Below are positions 49,893-58,925 of a stretch of 64,000 bases of DNA, piece by piece. Each line of letters starts with the position of its first letter. The first letter of the stretch is position 1. The stretch spans positions 62,001 to 126,000 of the forward strand of contig JACPVF010000003.1 in NCBI GenBank assembly GCA_016191845.1, read 5' to 3'. The position numbers and the translations under genes were made by a program. The DNA comes from Chloroflexota bacterium (lineage in GTDB: Bacteria > Chloroflexota > Anaerolineae > Anaerolineales > Villigracilaceae). The notes below the pieces were generated by a model, which was not told where the DNA came from, did not search any database, and saw nothing but the letters and a program-made list of their open reading frames with translations.

Positions 49893-51293
49893 ATGTCTGA
49901 AAATTTCGATGTGGTTGTTATCGGTGCCGGGCCTGCGGGATACGTGGCTGCCATCCGTGCCGCACAACTCAAACAGAAGGTCGCCATCGTGGACAAGCAA
50001 TGGCTGGGCGGCGTGTGCCTCAACGTGGGCTGCATCCCGTCCAAGTCGTTGCTGCGCAACGCTGAACTGGCGCACATCCTGCGCGAACGCGGCAAGGATT
50101 TCGGCTTCTCGATGGAAAACCTCAAGCTGGATTACAGTGTGGCTGTCAAGCGCTCGCGCCAGAATTCTGACCGCCTGACCAAGGGCGTGGGCTTCCTGAT
50201 GAAGAAGAACGGGATTGCCGTCTTCATGGGATCTGCCAAACTGACGAAGCCGAATCTGGTCACCGTGACCGACAAGGACGGCAAGGCGACAGAGCTTTCC
50301 GCGAAAAACATCATCGTGGCCACGGGCGCTTCCGCCGCTGCCCCCGCCGCGTGGAAGATCGACGGCGAGAAGGTCGTCACCTACTGGGAAGCCATTCTGC
50401 AGGAGAAACTGCCCAGGTCGGTGGTGGTGATCGGCTCGGGCGCCATCGGCGTGGAGTTCTCCACCGTGTGGAACTCCTACGGTGTGGACGTGACCATCGT
50501 CGAGATGTTGCCGCGCCTGGTTCCGCTCGAAGACGAAGAGGTCTCGAAGGAACTCGAAAAGGAATTCAAGAAGCGCGGCATCAAGGCGCTGACGGGGCAC
50601 AAGGTCGAATCAGTGGAAGCGACGGCTACAGGCGTGAAGGTCGTGGTCAGCGCTGACGGCAAGACGACCGCCCTCGAAGCGGACCAGGCTCTCGTCGCGA
50701 TCGGCTTCCGTCCCAACTCAAAGGGGCTGGGCCTCGAAGAGGTCGGGGTCAAGATCAGTGAGCGCGGCTTCGTCGAGATCAACGAAAAGATGCAGACCAG
50801 CATCCCGAACATCTACGCCATCGGCGACGTGACGGGCAAGCTGATGCTGGCACACGTCGGCTCGGCGATGGGCATCGTGGCGGCTGAGACCATCGCGGGC
50901 GCGGAGACGGTTACACTCGATTACGAGATGATGCCGCGTGCCACCTACTGCCAGCCGCAGATCGCATCGTTTGGCCTGACCGAGGCGCAGGCCAAGGAAC
51001 GCGGGTACACCGTCAAGATCGGGCGCTTCCCCTTCCAACCGAACGGCAAGGCGCTCGGCATCGGCGATTACGCGGGCTTCGTCAAGCTGGTCATCGACGA
51101 GAAGTACGGCGAGATCCTCGGCGCACACATGATCGGCCCCGAAGTGACCGAGCTGCTGCCTGAGTTGACCCTGGCGCACATGATGGAATTGACCCCGCAC
51201 GAGATCGCCCGCAACGTCCACGCTCACCCGACGCTCTCCGAAGCCATCATGGAAGCGGCGCACGGCGCGGAAGGCAGCGCCATTCATATCTAA
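49893..51293 (+). CDS. lpdA: dihydrolipoyl dehydrogenase (E3)
   Basis: 466 residues. FAD-binding loop GAGPAGYVAAIRAAQ, redox-active disulfide GGVCLNVGCIPSK (Cys about 41 and 46), NAD loop IGSGAIGVEF, second FAD motif YAIGDVTGKLMLAH and C-terminal catalytic His-Glu (NVHAHPTLSEAIMEAAHG). It reoxidises the dihydrolipoyl group of E2 with NAD+, and probably serves the E1-E2 complex at 41-44.7 kb. Ribosome site ctggagag. Confidence 0.95.
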   Translation: MSENFDVVVIGAGPAGYVAAIRAAQLKQKVAIVDKQWLGGVCLNVGCIPSKSLLRNAELAHILRERGKDFGFSMENLKLDYSVAVKRSRQNSDRLTKGVGFLMKKNGIAVFMGSAKLTKPNLVTVTDKDGKATELSAKNIIVATGASAAAPAAWKIDGEKVVTYWEAILQEKLPRSVVVIGSGAIGVEFSTVWNSYGVDVTIVEMLPRLVPLEDEEVSKELEKEFKKRGIKALTGHKVESVEATATGVKVVVSADGKTTALEADQALVAIGFRPNSKGLGLEEVGVKISERGFVEINEKMQTSIPNIYAIGDVTGKLMLAHVGSAMGIVAAETIAGAETVTLDYEMMPRATYCQPQIASFGLTEAQAKERGYTVKIGRFPFQPNGKALGIGDYAGFVKLVIDEKYGEILGAHMIGPEVTELLPELTLAHMMELTPHEIARNVHAHPTLSEAIMEAAHGAEGSAIHI

Positions 51294-51297
51294 ATCG

Positions 51298-51332
51298 AAT
51301 GACTGTCACCAAATGGTGGCAGTCATTTTTTT
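51298..51332 (+). terminator. intrinsic terminator of lpdA
   Basis: A 13-bp stem with one T-G pair (51298-51310 with 51315-51327) around AAAT, followed by a T-run. Confidence 0.88.
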
Positions 51333-51353
51333 ATTCCTTCATCGAGGATACAC

Positions 51354-52562
51354 ATGAAACACGTTCTCCCGCTGCTCCTGTTCGTCGTTGTTCTGCTCTC
51401 GGCCTGTGCACCCGCGGCCACCTCCCAGCCCACCCTCCCCCCACCCGTTGAGACGGCCACAGCAACCGCCGTCCCGTCCACAGTGACGCCCACCCACACA
51501 CCACGCCCGACGGCCACGCCCAACTATCCCCTGCCCATTCAGACACCCATCTCTGTCCTGCAGCCGATCACAAAAGATAATGTGGTGAACCTGCGTCCCA
51601 TCTCCAGGTTGACGGCTAACGGGCTGTCACAACAAGCCACCTTTCGGATTTCTTCCTCGGGTCCGCGCCACCCGCTGTGGATCTTTTCGAGCGACCTGAG
51701 CCGCGCAGCCTACATCCAGCCCAATTCCGTTGCCATCCTCGATGTAGCGGGGACGGGAAAATCCACACAGACCCTGAATCTGACGGCGAACCGTCCGTGG
51801 AGTGACGGCGCCTTCCTGAAGGACAACAAATTTCTGGTCATCGGCCAGGGCAACCTCTCGCTCTTCGACCTTTCCAGCGGACGCGAAATCAAACAAGTGG
51901 ACCTGTACTGCTGCCTCGACAAACGGGTATATTTGCTGCCCGACGGCGGGCGTGCCCTGGTCCCCTCGCGCACCGGCATGGACTTGTACGACGTCGGAAC
52001 ATTGGAGCGCATCCAGGGCTATGATGCGCCAGGCAACAGCAGCATGGTAGCCGACGTCAGTCCCGATGGCAAATGGCTCGCGCTGGCGGGCGAACGCAAC
52101 AAAAGCGTGTTCGTCTTCGACGTGGAGCGGGCCGTGGTCCAGCAGACGCTCAAGGTGGAGCGTTTCGTGGCCGTCAACGTGAAATTCCTCGGCAACGGCC
52201 AAGTGATCCTGACCGACGAACTGGGTGACTTCAACTTGCTGCAATTCTGGGACATGACCACAGGCAAGAAAACACGCGAGATCCAATTGACCGATGAGAT
52301 GATGGGCCTGCCTGCCAAAGAACGGTTCCGCGTGGCGTCCATCGCGGTCCACCCCTCGGGCGGATTCTTCGTGATGGCGATCTCCTCGTCCAGGCCGTTG
52401 CTCGTCTTCTGGGCAGCGGACGCTGACCAGCCCTTTGCCGTGATCGACACCAGCAAGCAAGGCATCCAATCGTTCAACTATGCCACCAAGACCGACGTGC
52501 TGGAATTCATGGACGAGTCCAGGCTGTTTGTGGTGGATTCACTGTGGGGTGTGGTCCCGTAG
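51354..52562 (+). CDS. beta-propeller lipoprotein
   Basis: 402 residues: signal peptide with lipobox LLSAC, Thr/Pro-rich spacer to about residue 65, then WD40-like/YVTN-type propeller repeats (SPDGKWLALAGERNKSVFVFD, HPSGGFFVMAISSSRPLLVFW show the blade pattern). It is probably tethered to the outer face of the membrane; binding partner unknown. Ribosome site at gagga before the ATG. It is a single gene between two terminators. Confidence 0.82.
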   Translation: MKHVLPLLLFVVVLLSACAPAATSQPTLPPPVETATATAVPSTVTPTHTPRPTATPNYPLPIQTPISVLQPITKDNVVNLRPISRLTANGLSQQATFRISSSGPRHPLWIFSSDLSRAAYIQPNSVAILDVAGTGKSTQTLNLTANRPWSDGAFLKDNKFLVIGQGNLSLFDLSSGREIKQVDLYCCLDKRVYLLPDGGRALVPSRTGMDLYDVGTLERIQGYDAPGNSSMVADVSPDGKWLALAGERNKSVFVFDVERAVVQQTLKVERFVAVNVKFLGNGQVILTDELGDFNLLQFWDMTTGKKTREIQLTDEMMGLPAKERFRVASIAVHPSGGFFVMAISSSRPLLVFWAADADQPFAVIDTSKQGIQSFNYATKTDVLEFMDESRLFVVDSLWGVVP

Positions 52563-52584
52563 CTTCGTTCCATCAGGAAAGACT

Positions 52585-52616
52585 GAACACCCTGCAATGT
52601 GCAGGGTGTTTTTTGA
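52585..52616 (+). terminator. intrinsic terminator
   Basis: A 12-bp stem (gaacaccctgca / tgcagggtgttt, the outer pair being a wobble) with an ATG loop and a T-run, after the propeller gene. Confidence 0.87.
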
Positions 52617-52721
52617 TTTTGAACCTTTTTGCTTCCCAGTGGTACATACCATCGAGAAGCAGATACAATGCAAATAGCCGACCTTGCCTTTTTCTGGAAA
52701 TCGCAAGAGACGCAATCAGCC

Positions 52722-53273
52722 ATGACGCAACCCGTTGACGATTTCGATCTCATCCGTCGCATGCAAGCGGGCGACGACGATGCCGTGCGCGATCTGTACG
52801 CGCAGTACGGTCAGCGGCTCCATGCGTATGCCTTGCGCCTCACCAATGATCCCGCCACCGCCGAGGATGTGGTCCAGGTCACGCTTGTTACGGCCTGGCA
52901 AACCGCCCGCGCATTTCGCGGTGAGGGACGCCTCATCGCATGGTTATTGGGCATCGTCCACCACACGGCAATGAAGAGCCTGAGACACATGCATCAGCCG
53001 CTCGACGCGATGGAAGATGCCGTCAGCGAGAACCAGCTCACGCCCGAGGATCAGGCCGAGGCTGGTGAAACGAAGCGTTGGGTCCGCCAGGGTTTGAAAA
53101 GTCTATCGGTCGAGCATCGCGCCGTGCTGGAGCTCGTCTTCTATCAGGGGCTTTCGCTGGACGAAGTGGCGAAGGTCTGCAACTGTCCGCTGGGCACGGT
53201 CAAGAGTCGTTTGAGCTATGCGCGTCAGCATCTGCGCGGCGTCCTCAGCCGCACTGAGGAGGATTGGCGATGA
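52722..53273 (+). CDS. ECF-type RNA polymerase sigma factor
   Basis: 183 residues from MTQPVDDFD. Upstream in-frame ATGs at 52629 and 52668 overlap the preceding terminator region or a TACAAT box, so the later start is preferred, with some doubt. Region 2 (DLYAQYGQRLHAYALRLTND, AEDVVQVTLVTAWQ) and region 4 (LSLDEVAKVCNCPLGTVKSRLSYARQHL) are present. It should direct polymerase to a small regulon, held in check by the membrane anti-sigma factor encoded next (ATGA overlap). Confidence 0.9.
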   Translation: MTQPVDDFDLIRRMQAGDDDAVRDLYAQYGQRLHAYALRLTNDPATAEDVVQVTLVTAWQTARAFRGEGRLIAWLLGIVHHTAMKSLRHMHQPLDAMEDAVSENQLTPEDQAEAGETKRWVRQGLKSLSVEHRAVLELVFYQGLSLDEVAKVCNCPLGTVKSRLSYARQHLRGVLSRTEEDWR

Positions 53274-54133
53274 ACCACGAAGAAGAAGTCATCTTGTATG
53301 CGGCAAATCAAATGGATGCCAATGAGCGCGCCCGCTTCGAAAAGCATCTTGCAGACTGCGCCGACTGTCAGGCGGATCTGAGGATGTGGCAATCGCTTGC
53401 GGATGAAATGCAGGCCGCCGCCGTGCCTGCTCCCGCCCATCTGGCCGACTCTGCCCTGGAAACGATCCACGCGCCGTCACAATTGGCGCGCGCCTTCAGA
53501 GGCATGATCCAGTTGCTGCGCATGCAGTTGATGCTGATGCACAACGAGTTATGGGTCGGCTCGGCCGCATTGATGGTCATCTTTTTGGCCATGGCGCTGC
53601 TGGCGGCGCGCGTGGAAGTGCTGTACTTCTTCGCCCCGATCCTCGCTGCCGGCACGGTGACCCTGATCTACGGCTCGGAGCACGACCCCGCCACTGAGTT
53701 GACCTTTTCTACACCCGTCTCCCCCTGGAAGATCCTGCTGGCACGCTTGACGCTGGTTTCTGCATACAACGTGTTTCTCGCCCTGTGCGCCACGGTGGGA
53801 CTGCTTCTCATCCTGCCGCCGCAAGCCCTGGGCGAGCTCATCCTCGGTTGGCTCGCACCGATGACCTTCCTTTCCGCACTGGCGCTGTTGCTCTCCATGT
53901 GGATCGGCACAGGCAACGCCCTGTTCATTTCGTACGCGCTCTGGTCGATGCAATTTCTCGCAATGACCTCCGTCGGCGAATGGTTTGTATTTCTCGCCCC
54001 GTGGCTTGAGTCGTACCGCCAGTTCTGGCATGACCCTGCCTTGCTCTTCTCCATCGGCCTCGTATTGATCTTGTTTGCGCTCTGGTCGTCTGGGCGTGAG
54101 CAGGTACAGTGGCACAGAACGATCGCAATGTAA
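53270..54133 (+). CDS. anti-sigma factor with zinc-finger domain and six-helix membrane part
   Basis: 287 residues from the ATG at 53270, which overlaps the sigma stop; an aggagg site lies 8 bases upstream. The N-terminal zf-HC2 domain (H...CADC, about 20-35) is the usual sigma-binding module. After a linker come about six transmembrane helices, far more than the single helix of most anti-sigma factors, with weak resemblance to ABC-2 permeases (TELTFSTPVSPWKILLARL). It may link the state of the transporter encoded downstream to sigma release. Confidence 0.82.
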   Translation: MNHEEEVILYAANQMDANERARFEKHLADCADCQADLRMWQSLADEMQAAAVPAPAHLADSALETIHAPSQLARAFRGMIQLLRMQLMLMHNELWVGSAALMVIFLAMALLAARVEVLYFFAPILAAGTVTLIYGSEHDPATELTFSTPVSPWKILLARLTLVSAYNVFLALCATVGLLLILPPQALGELILGWLAPMTFLSALALLLSMWIGTGNALFISYALWSMQFLAMTSVGEWFVFLAPWLESYRQFWHDPALLFSIGLVLILFALWSSGREQVQWHRTIAM

Positions 54134-54142
54134 AAAATATTC

Positions 54143-54238
54143 TGTCATTGCGAGGGTGCCCTTGCACTTTGCCCGAAGCAATCTCCCACTTAGCCATGAG
54201 ATTGCTTCGTCGGGAAGAACGCCCTCCTCGCAATGACA
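54143..54238. repeat. palindromic dispersed-repeat-like element (MITE/REP type)
   Basis: The 96-base element starts TGTCATTGCGAGG and ends CCTCGCAATGACA, with inner arms CGAAGCAATCTCC and GAGATTGCTTCG, so it folds into one long imperfect hairpin. This sequence style is a recurrent intergenic repeat in many bacterial genomes. It sits between the anti-sigma and ABC genes without breaking either. Confidence 0.82.
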
Positions 54239-54258
54239 TAAGAATCACTGGAGTTCCC

Positions 54259-55038
54259 ATGTCTCGATTTTTTGGCGTCTTGCGCCATGAGTTCAACATG
54301 TCCCTGCGCCGTCCTGGCTTGTGGATCGCGTATGGGCTGGTCCTGATCTTCTATTCCGTCACGGTCATGTACCCTGTGCCGGAAGAAAAAGTCACCATCC
54401 TCACCGACAAACAGAGCTGGCAATATGCAGGGCAGATGGCTTTCACTTTCAACCTCTTCCTGCCCGTCGTCGTGGGCATCCTCTCCGCCGACCGCATGCA
54501 GCGCGATTTCCGCCAGGGCATCCGCGAATTGCAGGAGAGCACTCCGCTCAGCATTTTGGAGTACACGCTTGGCAAATATTTCGGCGTGCTGACGGCATCG
54601 CTTGCACCCGTGCTGGCCTGGCTTTGGCTGATCACGGGGCTGTTCATCGGGTTTGGCAATGCGCCCATCGGCTTCTTCTACACGATGACGCTGGCATTCT
54701 TGACCATCATGGTGCCCGCTTTTGCATTTGTGACCGCCTTTTCACTGGCCTGTCCGCTCATCATGCCGCTGCGTGTCTATCAAATTCTGTTCACAGGGTA
54801 TTGGTTCTGGGGAAACTACATCAGCCCGGAATTCTTCCCCACCCTCAACGGGACCCTGCTCACCGTCAGCGGGATGTATGCCTATCAGGGATTTTTCGGC
54901 GGCTTCATCAACGCCGCTGACCCGCTCCAATACTCCGCTTCAGACGCCACCCTGAACCTGATCGTGCTCGGGCTGTGCATCGCCGCCGCGATGATCGTCC
55001 TCAACGTGTACCTGCAATGGCAGTCCCGCCGCGCATAG
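54259..55038 (+). CDS. ABC-2 type transporter permease (first)
   Basis: 259 residues from MSRFFGVLRHEF, with ctggag 6 bases upstream; the longer frame runs into the palindromic repeat and is rejected. Six transmembrane helices with the ABC-2 N-terminus (LRHEFNMSLRRPGLW) and STPLSILEYTLGKYFGV loop. It probably forms the membrane channel together with the next permease and the ATPase at 55722. The transported substrate is unknown. The anti-sigma/transporter order suggests an envelope-stress role. Confidence 0.85.
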   Translation: MSRFFGVLRHEFNMSLRRPGLWIAYGLVLIFYSVTVMYPVPEEKVTILTDKQSWQYAGQMAFTFNLFLPVVVGILSADRMQRDFRQGIRELQESTPLSILEYTLGKYFGVLTASLAPVLAWLWLITGLFIGFGNAPIGFFYTMTLAFLTIMVPAFAFVTAFSLACPLIMPLRVYQILFTGYWFWGNYISPEFFPTLNGTLLTVSGMYAYQGFFGGFINAADPLQYSASDATLNLIVLGLCIAAAMIVLNVYLQWQSRRA

Positions 55039-55046
55039 GATTCAGC

Positions 55047-55709
55047 ATGAAACGTTTTTCCCTGAAATACACCTTCCTGACCTATCGCCTCGACCAGCTT
55101 TGGTTCCCGCTGGCATTCTGGGCCTTCTTCGTCATCCTGACCTTGATCCTGCACAAAGAGGACCAGAACTTCAACATTACCCGCGCCTATATCGGGGTCG
55201 CCGTTCCGCTCATTGGTGGGATCATGGCCGCCTATGCCATCCTCGACGACCCCGCATTGGAACTGCGTTTTGCGACGCCCATCCGCGCTGCGCAAATCCT
55301 CTTCGAGCGTACAGCCCTGATCTTCCTGATCCAGGCGCTGAGCGCACTCGCCTTCATCATCTTCGCCCGCCTTATCGGCGTGGACCTTTCGCCCCTTGGG
55401 GATGGGCTCCACCTGCACCTCGCGTGGATCATTCCAACCCTCACCATGATCGCCCTTGGCACCTTCGGTGCCATCCTCGGCGCGCAGACCATGATCGGCG
55501 CCTTCCTGGTCGGCCTGGTCTGGATCATCGAGATCATCATCCGCGATGGTATGGCGGTCAACAACTGGAAGTATGCCTACCTCTTCATGGGCATCCTTGC
55601 CCCGGAACATCCCGACCTTATTGGAAATCAACTGGCTCTCTTCGCCCTGTCAGCCGCATTTCTCTTCTTCACCTGGCTGTTGCTGCATCGACAGGAACGT
55701 TATATCTAA
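55047..55709 (+). CDS. ABC transporter permease (second)
   Basis: 220 residues from MKRFSLKYTF, 8 bases after the first permease stop. Six transmembrane helices; the DDPALELRFATPIRAAQILFE segment matches the loop TELTFSTPVSPWKILLARL of the anti-sigma membrane part in position and pattern (E/L-rich...ATP/STPxxxxxIL), suggesting a common origin. It is likely the partner of the first permease. Confidence 0.82.
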   Translation: MKRFSLKYTFLTYRLDQLWFPLAFWAFFVILTLILHKEDQNFNITRAYIGVAVPLIGGIMAAYAILDDPALELRFATPIRAAQILFERTALIFLIQALSALAFIIFARLIGVDLSPLGDGLHLHLAWIIPTLTMIALGTFGAILGAQTMIGAFLVGLVWIIEIIIRDGMAVNNWKYAYLFMGILAPEHPDLIGNQLALFALSAAFLFFTWLLLHRQERYI

Positions 55710-55721
55710 AAGGACATCCCC

Positions 55722-56621
55722 ATGATTCAAATCGCTGGACTCACCAAAACCTACGGCACTGGCAACAAGACCGTCAACGCGCTCAACGGCGTAGACCTGC
55801 AGATCAACTCTGGCATGTTCGGCTTGCTCGGACCCAACGGCGCGGGCAAGACCACCTTCATGCGCATCCTGGCGGGCATTATCAACCCCAGCAGCGGCTC
55901 CGTCCGTGTGGACGGCCATGACCTCACCACCGAAGCAGGCAAGCACGCGGTCAAATCCATGCTCGGGTATCTGCCTCAGGAACTCGGCATGTACACCGAA
56001 CTCAGCGCCGAGCAATTCGTCGATTACATGGCCATCCTCAAAGGGCTGGATGATACATCCAGACGTAACAAACGTGTGGCCGAAGTGCTCGAGATGGTTG
56101 GCTTGCACGATGTGGCAAAACGCAAGATCAAAGGCTTCTCGGGCGGGATGAAGCGCCGCGTCGGCATCGCCCAGGCCCTGGTCAACGACCCAAAGATCCT
56201 CATCGTGGATGAACCCACCGCGGGCCTCGACCCCGAGGAGCGCATCCGTTTCCGCAACCTGCTCGTCAACCTGGCAGCAGACCGCGTCGTGCTGCTGTCG
56301 ACTCACATCGTGGAAGACATCGGGCAGACCTGTCGCGACCTGGCTGTGCTGGCCAAGGGACGCATTCTCTTTCGCGGCAGCCCTGCTGAAATATTGAAGG
56401 CCGCTGAAGGGCATGTATGGACTCTGACCATGTCGGGGCTGGAGAAGCCCAACCACGATCTGACCGTCGTCTCCATGCTGCATCTGGCCGAAGGGACGCA
56501 GTACCGCCTCGTTGGTCCCGGCATCAACGGATACACAGGTGCCCAGCCAGTACAGCCTGGACTGGAAGATGGTTACGTCTGGCTGATGAAGAGCGCTGGT
56601 CAAAGCCTTGAAACCATCTGA
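55722..56621 (+). CDS. ABC transporter ATPase
   Basis: 299 residues: Walker A GPNGAGKTTF (about 40), Q-loop YLPQELGMY, signature FSGGMKRRVGIAQAL, Walker B ILIVDEPTAGLD, switch His in STHIVEDI, then a C-terminal extension of about 75 residues. It belongs to the drug/lantibiotic exporter (CcmA/NatA-like) branch that pairs with ABC-2 permeases. It is the last gene of the sigma/anti-sigma/transporter operon. Confidence 0.93.
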   Translation: MIQIAGLTKTYGTGNKTVNALNGVDLQINSGMFGLLGPNGAGKTTFMRILAGIINPSSGSVRVDGHDLTTEAGKHAVKSMLGYLPQELGMYTELSAEQFVDYMAILKGLDDTSRRNKRVAEVLEMVGLHDVAKRKIKGFSGGMKRRVGIAQALVNDPKILIVDEPTAGLDPEERIRFRNLLVNLAADRVVLLSTHIVEDIGQTCRDLAVLAKGRILFRGSPAEILKAAEGHVWTLTMSGLEKPNHDLTVVSMLHLAEGTQYRLVGPGINGYTGAQPVQPGLEDGYVWLMKSAGQSLETI

Positions 56622-56623
56622 CG

Positions 56624-56661
56624 AAAAACATCCGAAGTCGCACGACTTCGGATGTTTTCTT
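56624..56661. terminator. bidirectional terminator
   Basis: A long stem (gaaaaacatccgaagtc with gacttcggatgttttc, one A bulged or mismatched) with T-rich tail, between convergent genes. Confidence 0.87.
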
Positions 56662-57491
56662 TACAACTCCAGTTTCATCTGAAACTGTCCCAGGTCTTCT
56701 TTTACAAATCCCACCTTTTCGAAGAAGCCGCCCATCTCTTCGGGGAAGAGTGCGGAGGCGTGCCAGGTCTTGTTGGGATAGGCTGCGAACAGGGCGCGCA
56801 ACAGGCGCCGCGCCTGTCCCTGCCCACGCGCGGACGGTTCCGTCAGCACCGACCAAAGGGAGGCGTGTCCGCCGCTCAGGGCCGAGGTGACGGCGTAGGC
56901 CGAGCCAAGGCGGAAGGCGCGCGAGGGCGTGGCAAACAGGGACAGGGTCTCGCCTGCCAACTGCCAGGGCAGTTCGGCATATCCATGATGGGTGACGAGA
57001 TCGGCCGCCTCGGGAATCTCCACCTCGGTCAACGCAGCGGACTGGCCCGCAGGCGCGGAAGTCGCAAACCCAAACAGTCTGCGCATTTTGTGGAAACCAT
57101 ATTTCTCGTACAGGCGGATGGCGGCCTCATTCCTGTCGATGACCTCCAGATACATGGCCCGTTCCCCGCGCTGACGGGCCTCTTCGAGCAATCGCTCCAC
57201 CGCATGGGACCCAGCACTCCTGCCGCGCCAAACGGGGACCACACCCATCGCCGCCAATCGGCTGGCCGACCCGCGGCGGGCAATCAACGCCAGGGCGGCG
57301 GGTTCACCGTTCGCCAGCAGGACGCGGCTGCAGGTCAGGTCGACCGAGTCGCGGCGGATCATCCCCAACAGGGCGCTGACGTCCATGCGGATCGGGACGA
57401 AATAACCTTTGAAACTACGCGTCAACAGATCGGCCAGGTCGGCCAGGGAAAAGTCGGAGGCAGGCTGCAGGAAAAAGGAAGAGGTATCCAT
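56661..57491 (-). CDS. GNAT acetyltransferase, two tandem GNAT-like domains
   Basis: 276 residues. The N-terminal domain has the acetyl-CoA segment VVPVWRGRSAGSHAVERLL and the family end YLEVIDRNEAAIRLYEKYGF. The C-terminal half has a second, weaker GNAT pattern (EPSARGQGQARRLLRALFA, FFEKVGFVKED). It would transfer acetyl from acetyl-CoA to an amine; the substrate is unknown. No clear ribosome site. It is a single gene convergent with the ABC operon. Confidence 0.87.
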   Translation of the reverse strand: MDTSSFFLQPASDFSLADLADLLTRSFKGYFVPIRMDVSALLGMIRRDSVDLTCSRVLLANGEPAALALIARRGSASRLAAMGVVPVWRGRSAGSHAVERLLEEARQRGERAMYLEVIDRNEAAIRLYEKYGFHKMRRLFGFATSAPAGQSAALTEVEIPEAADLVTHHGYAELPWQLAGETLSLFATPSRAFRLGSAYAVTSALSGGHASLWSVLTEPSARGQGQARRLLRALFAAYPNKTWHASALFPEEMGGFFEKVGFVKEDLGQFQMKLEL

Positions 57492-57517
57492 GCCGAAATT
57501 ATACTTTGGCTGTTTCG

Positions 57518-58711
57518 TTAGTGTTGCAGTGCTGCAATCAACGCCTGTGGATCAAGGATCTTTCCAAAAGAATATATCCTTCCATCATGCTCGATCTGGA
57601 TCGTGCGGCCTGTTTCGAGAGCCGTGGCCCAGAATTTCTCGGGGGTAACTTCAGGGTCGATCTGGACAGCCAGCGCATACATTCCAGCCAGGTAGGGAAC
57701 GGTCCAGCTTGCGCCGCCCTGGCGATAAAAGGCATAATCCCCAAATCCAGTCGGGCTGGCCGTGGTACGAGAGTCCATGGGGACGAGCAGCATCGAGTCG
57801 GGGACCGCATGGCTGAAGAATTGATCGGCCCACCAATCGGCGGGTGCGTAGGATTTGGGATCATCTGGGTCAGCCAGCGGCTCACGGCCCAACCCGAAAA
57901 GCTCAAACCCATATGTGTCATCCAGCACGGTATTGACCACGAATATGCCATCGGCTTTGGCGTCTTCGACTGCCGATTTGATCTCGTCATAACCCTGATC
58001 GCCAGGCATCCAGCCAATGGACATGGAAATCACCTTGATCCGATGTTCCTGCGGCAAGGCTTGATTCACTTCCATGATCCGCCGCACGATCCTCGCCAGA
58101 CAGGCAAAATCCGTTTGCCTACCGTAACAACTTTCATTGGCGAAATAATATAAGTCCGCGCCTGGTGCAACGCCAACCGTCTTACCGACAGCGATCGAAG
58201 CAACCGCCGCACCGTGAATGGACATGGCATCAAACCATGGGACCTCCCAGGTTTCCTCGTACAGCTTGAGTTGGCTCACATACTCTTGATGATCGACCAA
58301 TAATGTCTGGTCGATGATGGCCAACCCAACACCTCTGCCGGTGACGCCTTGTTCATGCAATGCGCGGAGTCCCAATCCTGGATTTTTCCCCACATCCAAA
58401 ATTCGCTGCCAGTCGAAGTCAAGCGGCATCTTTTCAGGCCATTTTGTCTGATCATCGAAGGAGGCATGCGACAGGACTTCTCCCGAATTCGACAAATCCA
58501 ACTGGGTCAGATCCGTCGAGCGCAGATCCGCTTGCCAAAGGTCGCTGGAATGTGGGTCATAGGTCGGGATGGCAGTCAACGTCGCATCGAAATTCGCGGG
58601 GTTGGGATGGCGGGCTATGGGTCCTTTTGGGGAAAACATGCGGAGAACAAAAAATCCCGCCAACAACAGCACGATCAACCCAAGGGAATAAATGCGCACC
58701 TTGCCAGACAT
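57518..58711 (-). CDS. subtilisin-like serine protease (S8), membrane-anchored
   Basis: 397 residues: N-terminal signal anchor (about 8-26), then an S8 domain. Likely triad: Asp in LAIIDQTLLVDHQE (about 135), His in SIHGAAVASIAVG (about 165) and Ser in GGASWTVPYLAGMYALA (about 335). The last replaces the usual GTSxAxP by GASWTVP, seen in some bacterial subtilases. No inhibitor-type prodomain is obvious. It is probably exported. Ribosome site aaggaggtggc. Confidence 0.84.
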   Translation of the reverse strand: MSGKVRIYSLGLIVLLLAGFFVLRMFSPKGPIARHPNPANFDATLTAIPTYDPHSSDLWQADLRSTDLTQLDLSNSGEVLSHASFDDQTKWPEKMPLDFDWQRILDVGKNPGLGLRALHEQGVTGRGVGLAIIDQTLLVDHQEYVSQLKLYEETWEVPWFDAMSIHGAAVASIAVGKTVGVAPGADLYYFANESCYGRQTDFACLARIVRRIMEVNQALPQEHRIKVISMSIGWMPGDQGYDEIKSAVEDAKADGIFVVNTVLDDTYGFELFGLGREPLADPDDPKSYAPADWWADQFFSHAVPDSMLLVPMDSRTTASPTGFGDYAFYRQGGASWTVPYLAGMYALAVQIDPEVTPEKFWATALETGRTIQIEHDGRIYSFGKILDPQALIAALQH

Positions 58712-58925
58712 GCCACCTCCTTGCCCACAAAATGAATTTAACAGTGGATCATCTTACTCCCGACACATTCATTCGTACAAGATCGCTTACTGACATTTCC
58801 CCTATGATTCACAGCCGATTGTCCTCATCCGCCCATTGCTTCATTCCCTAAAATCCCCTACAATGTGGACAGACTCTCTCATTCAAAGGAGACGACCCAG
58901 CCTGCCTGGGGCGCCAGATATCCGC

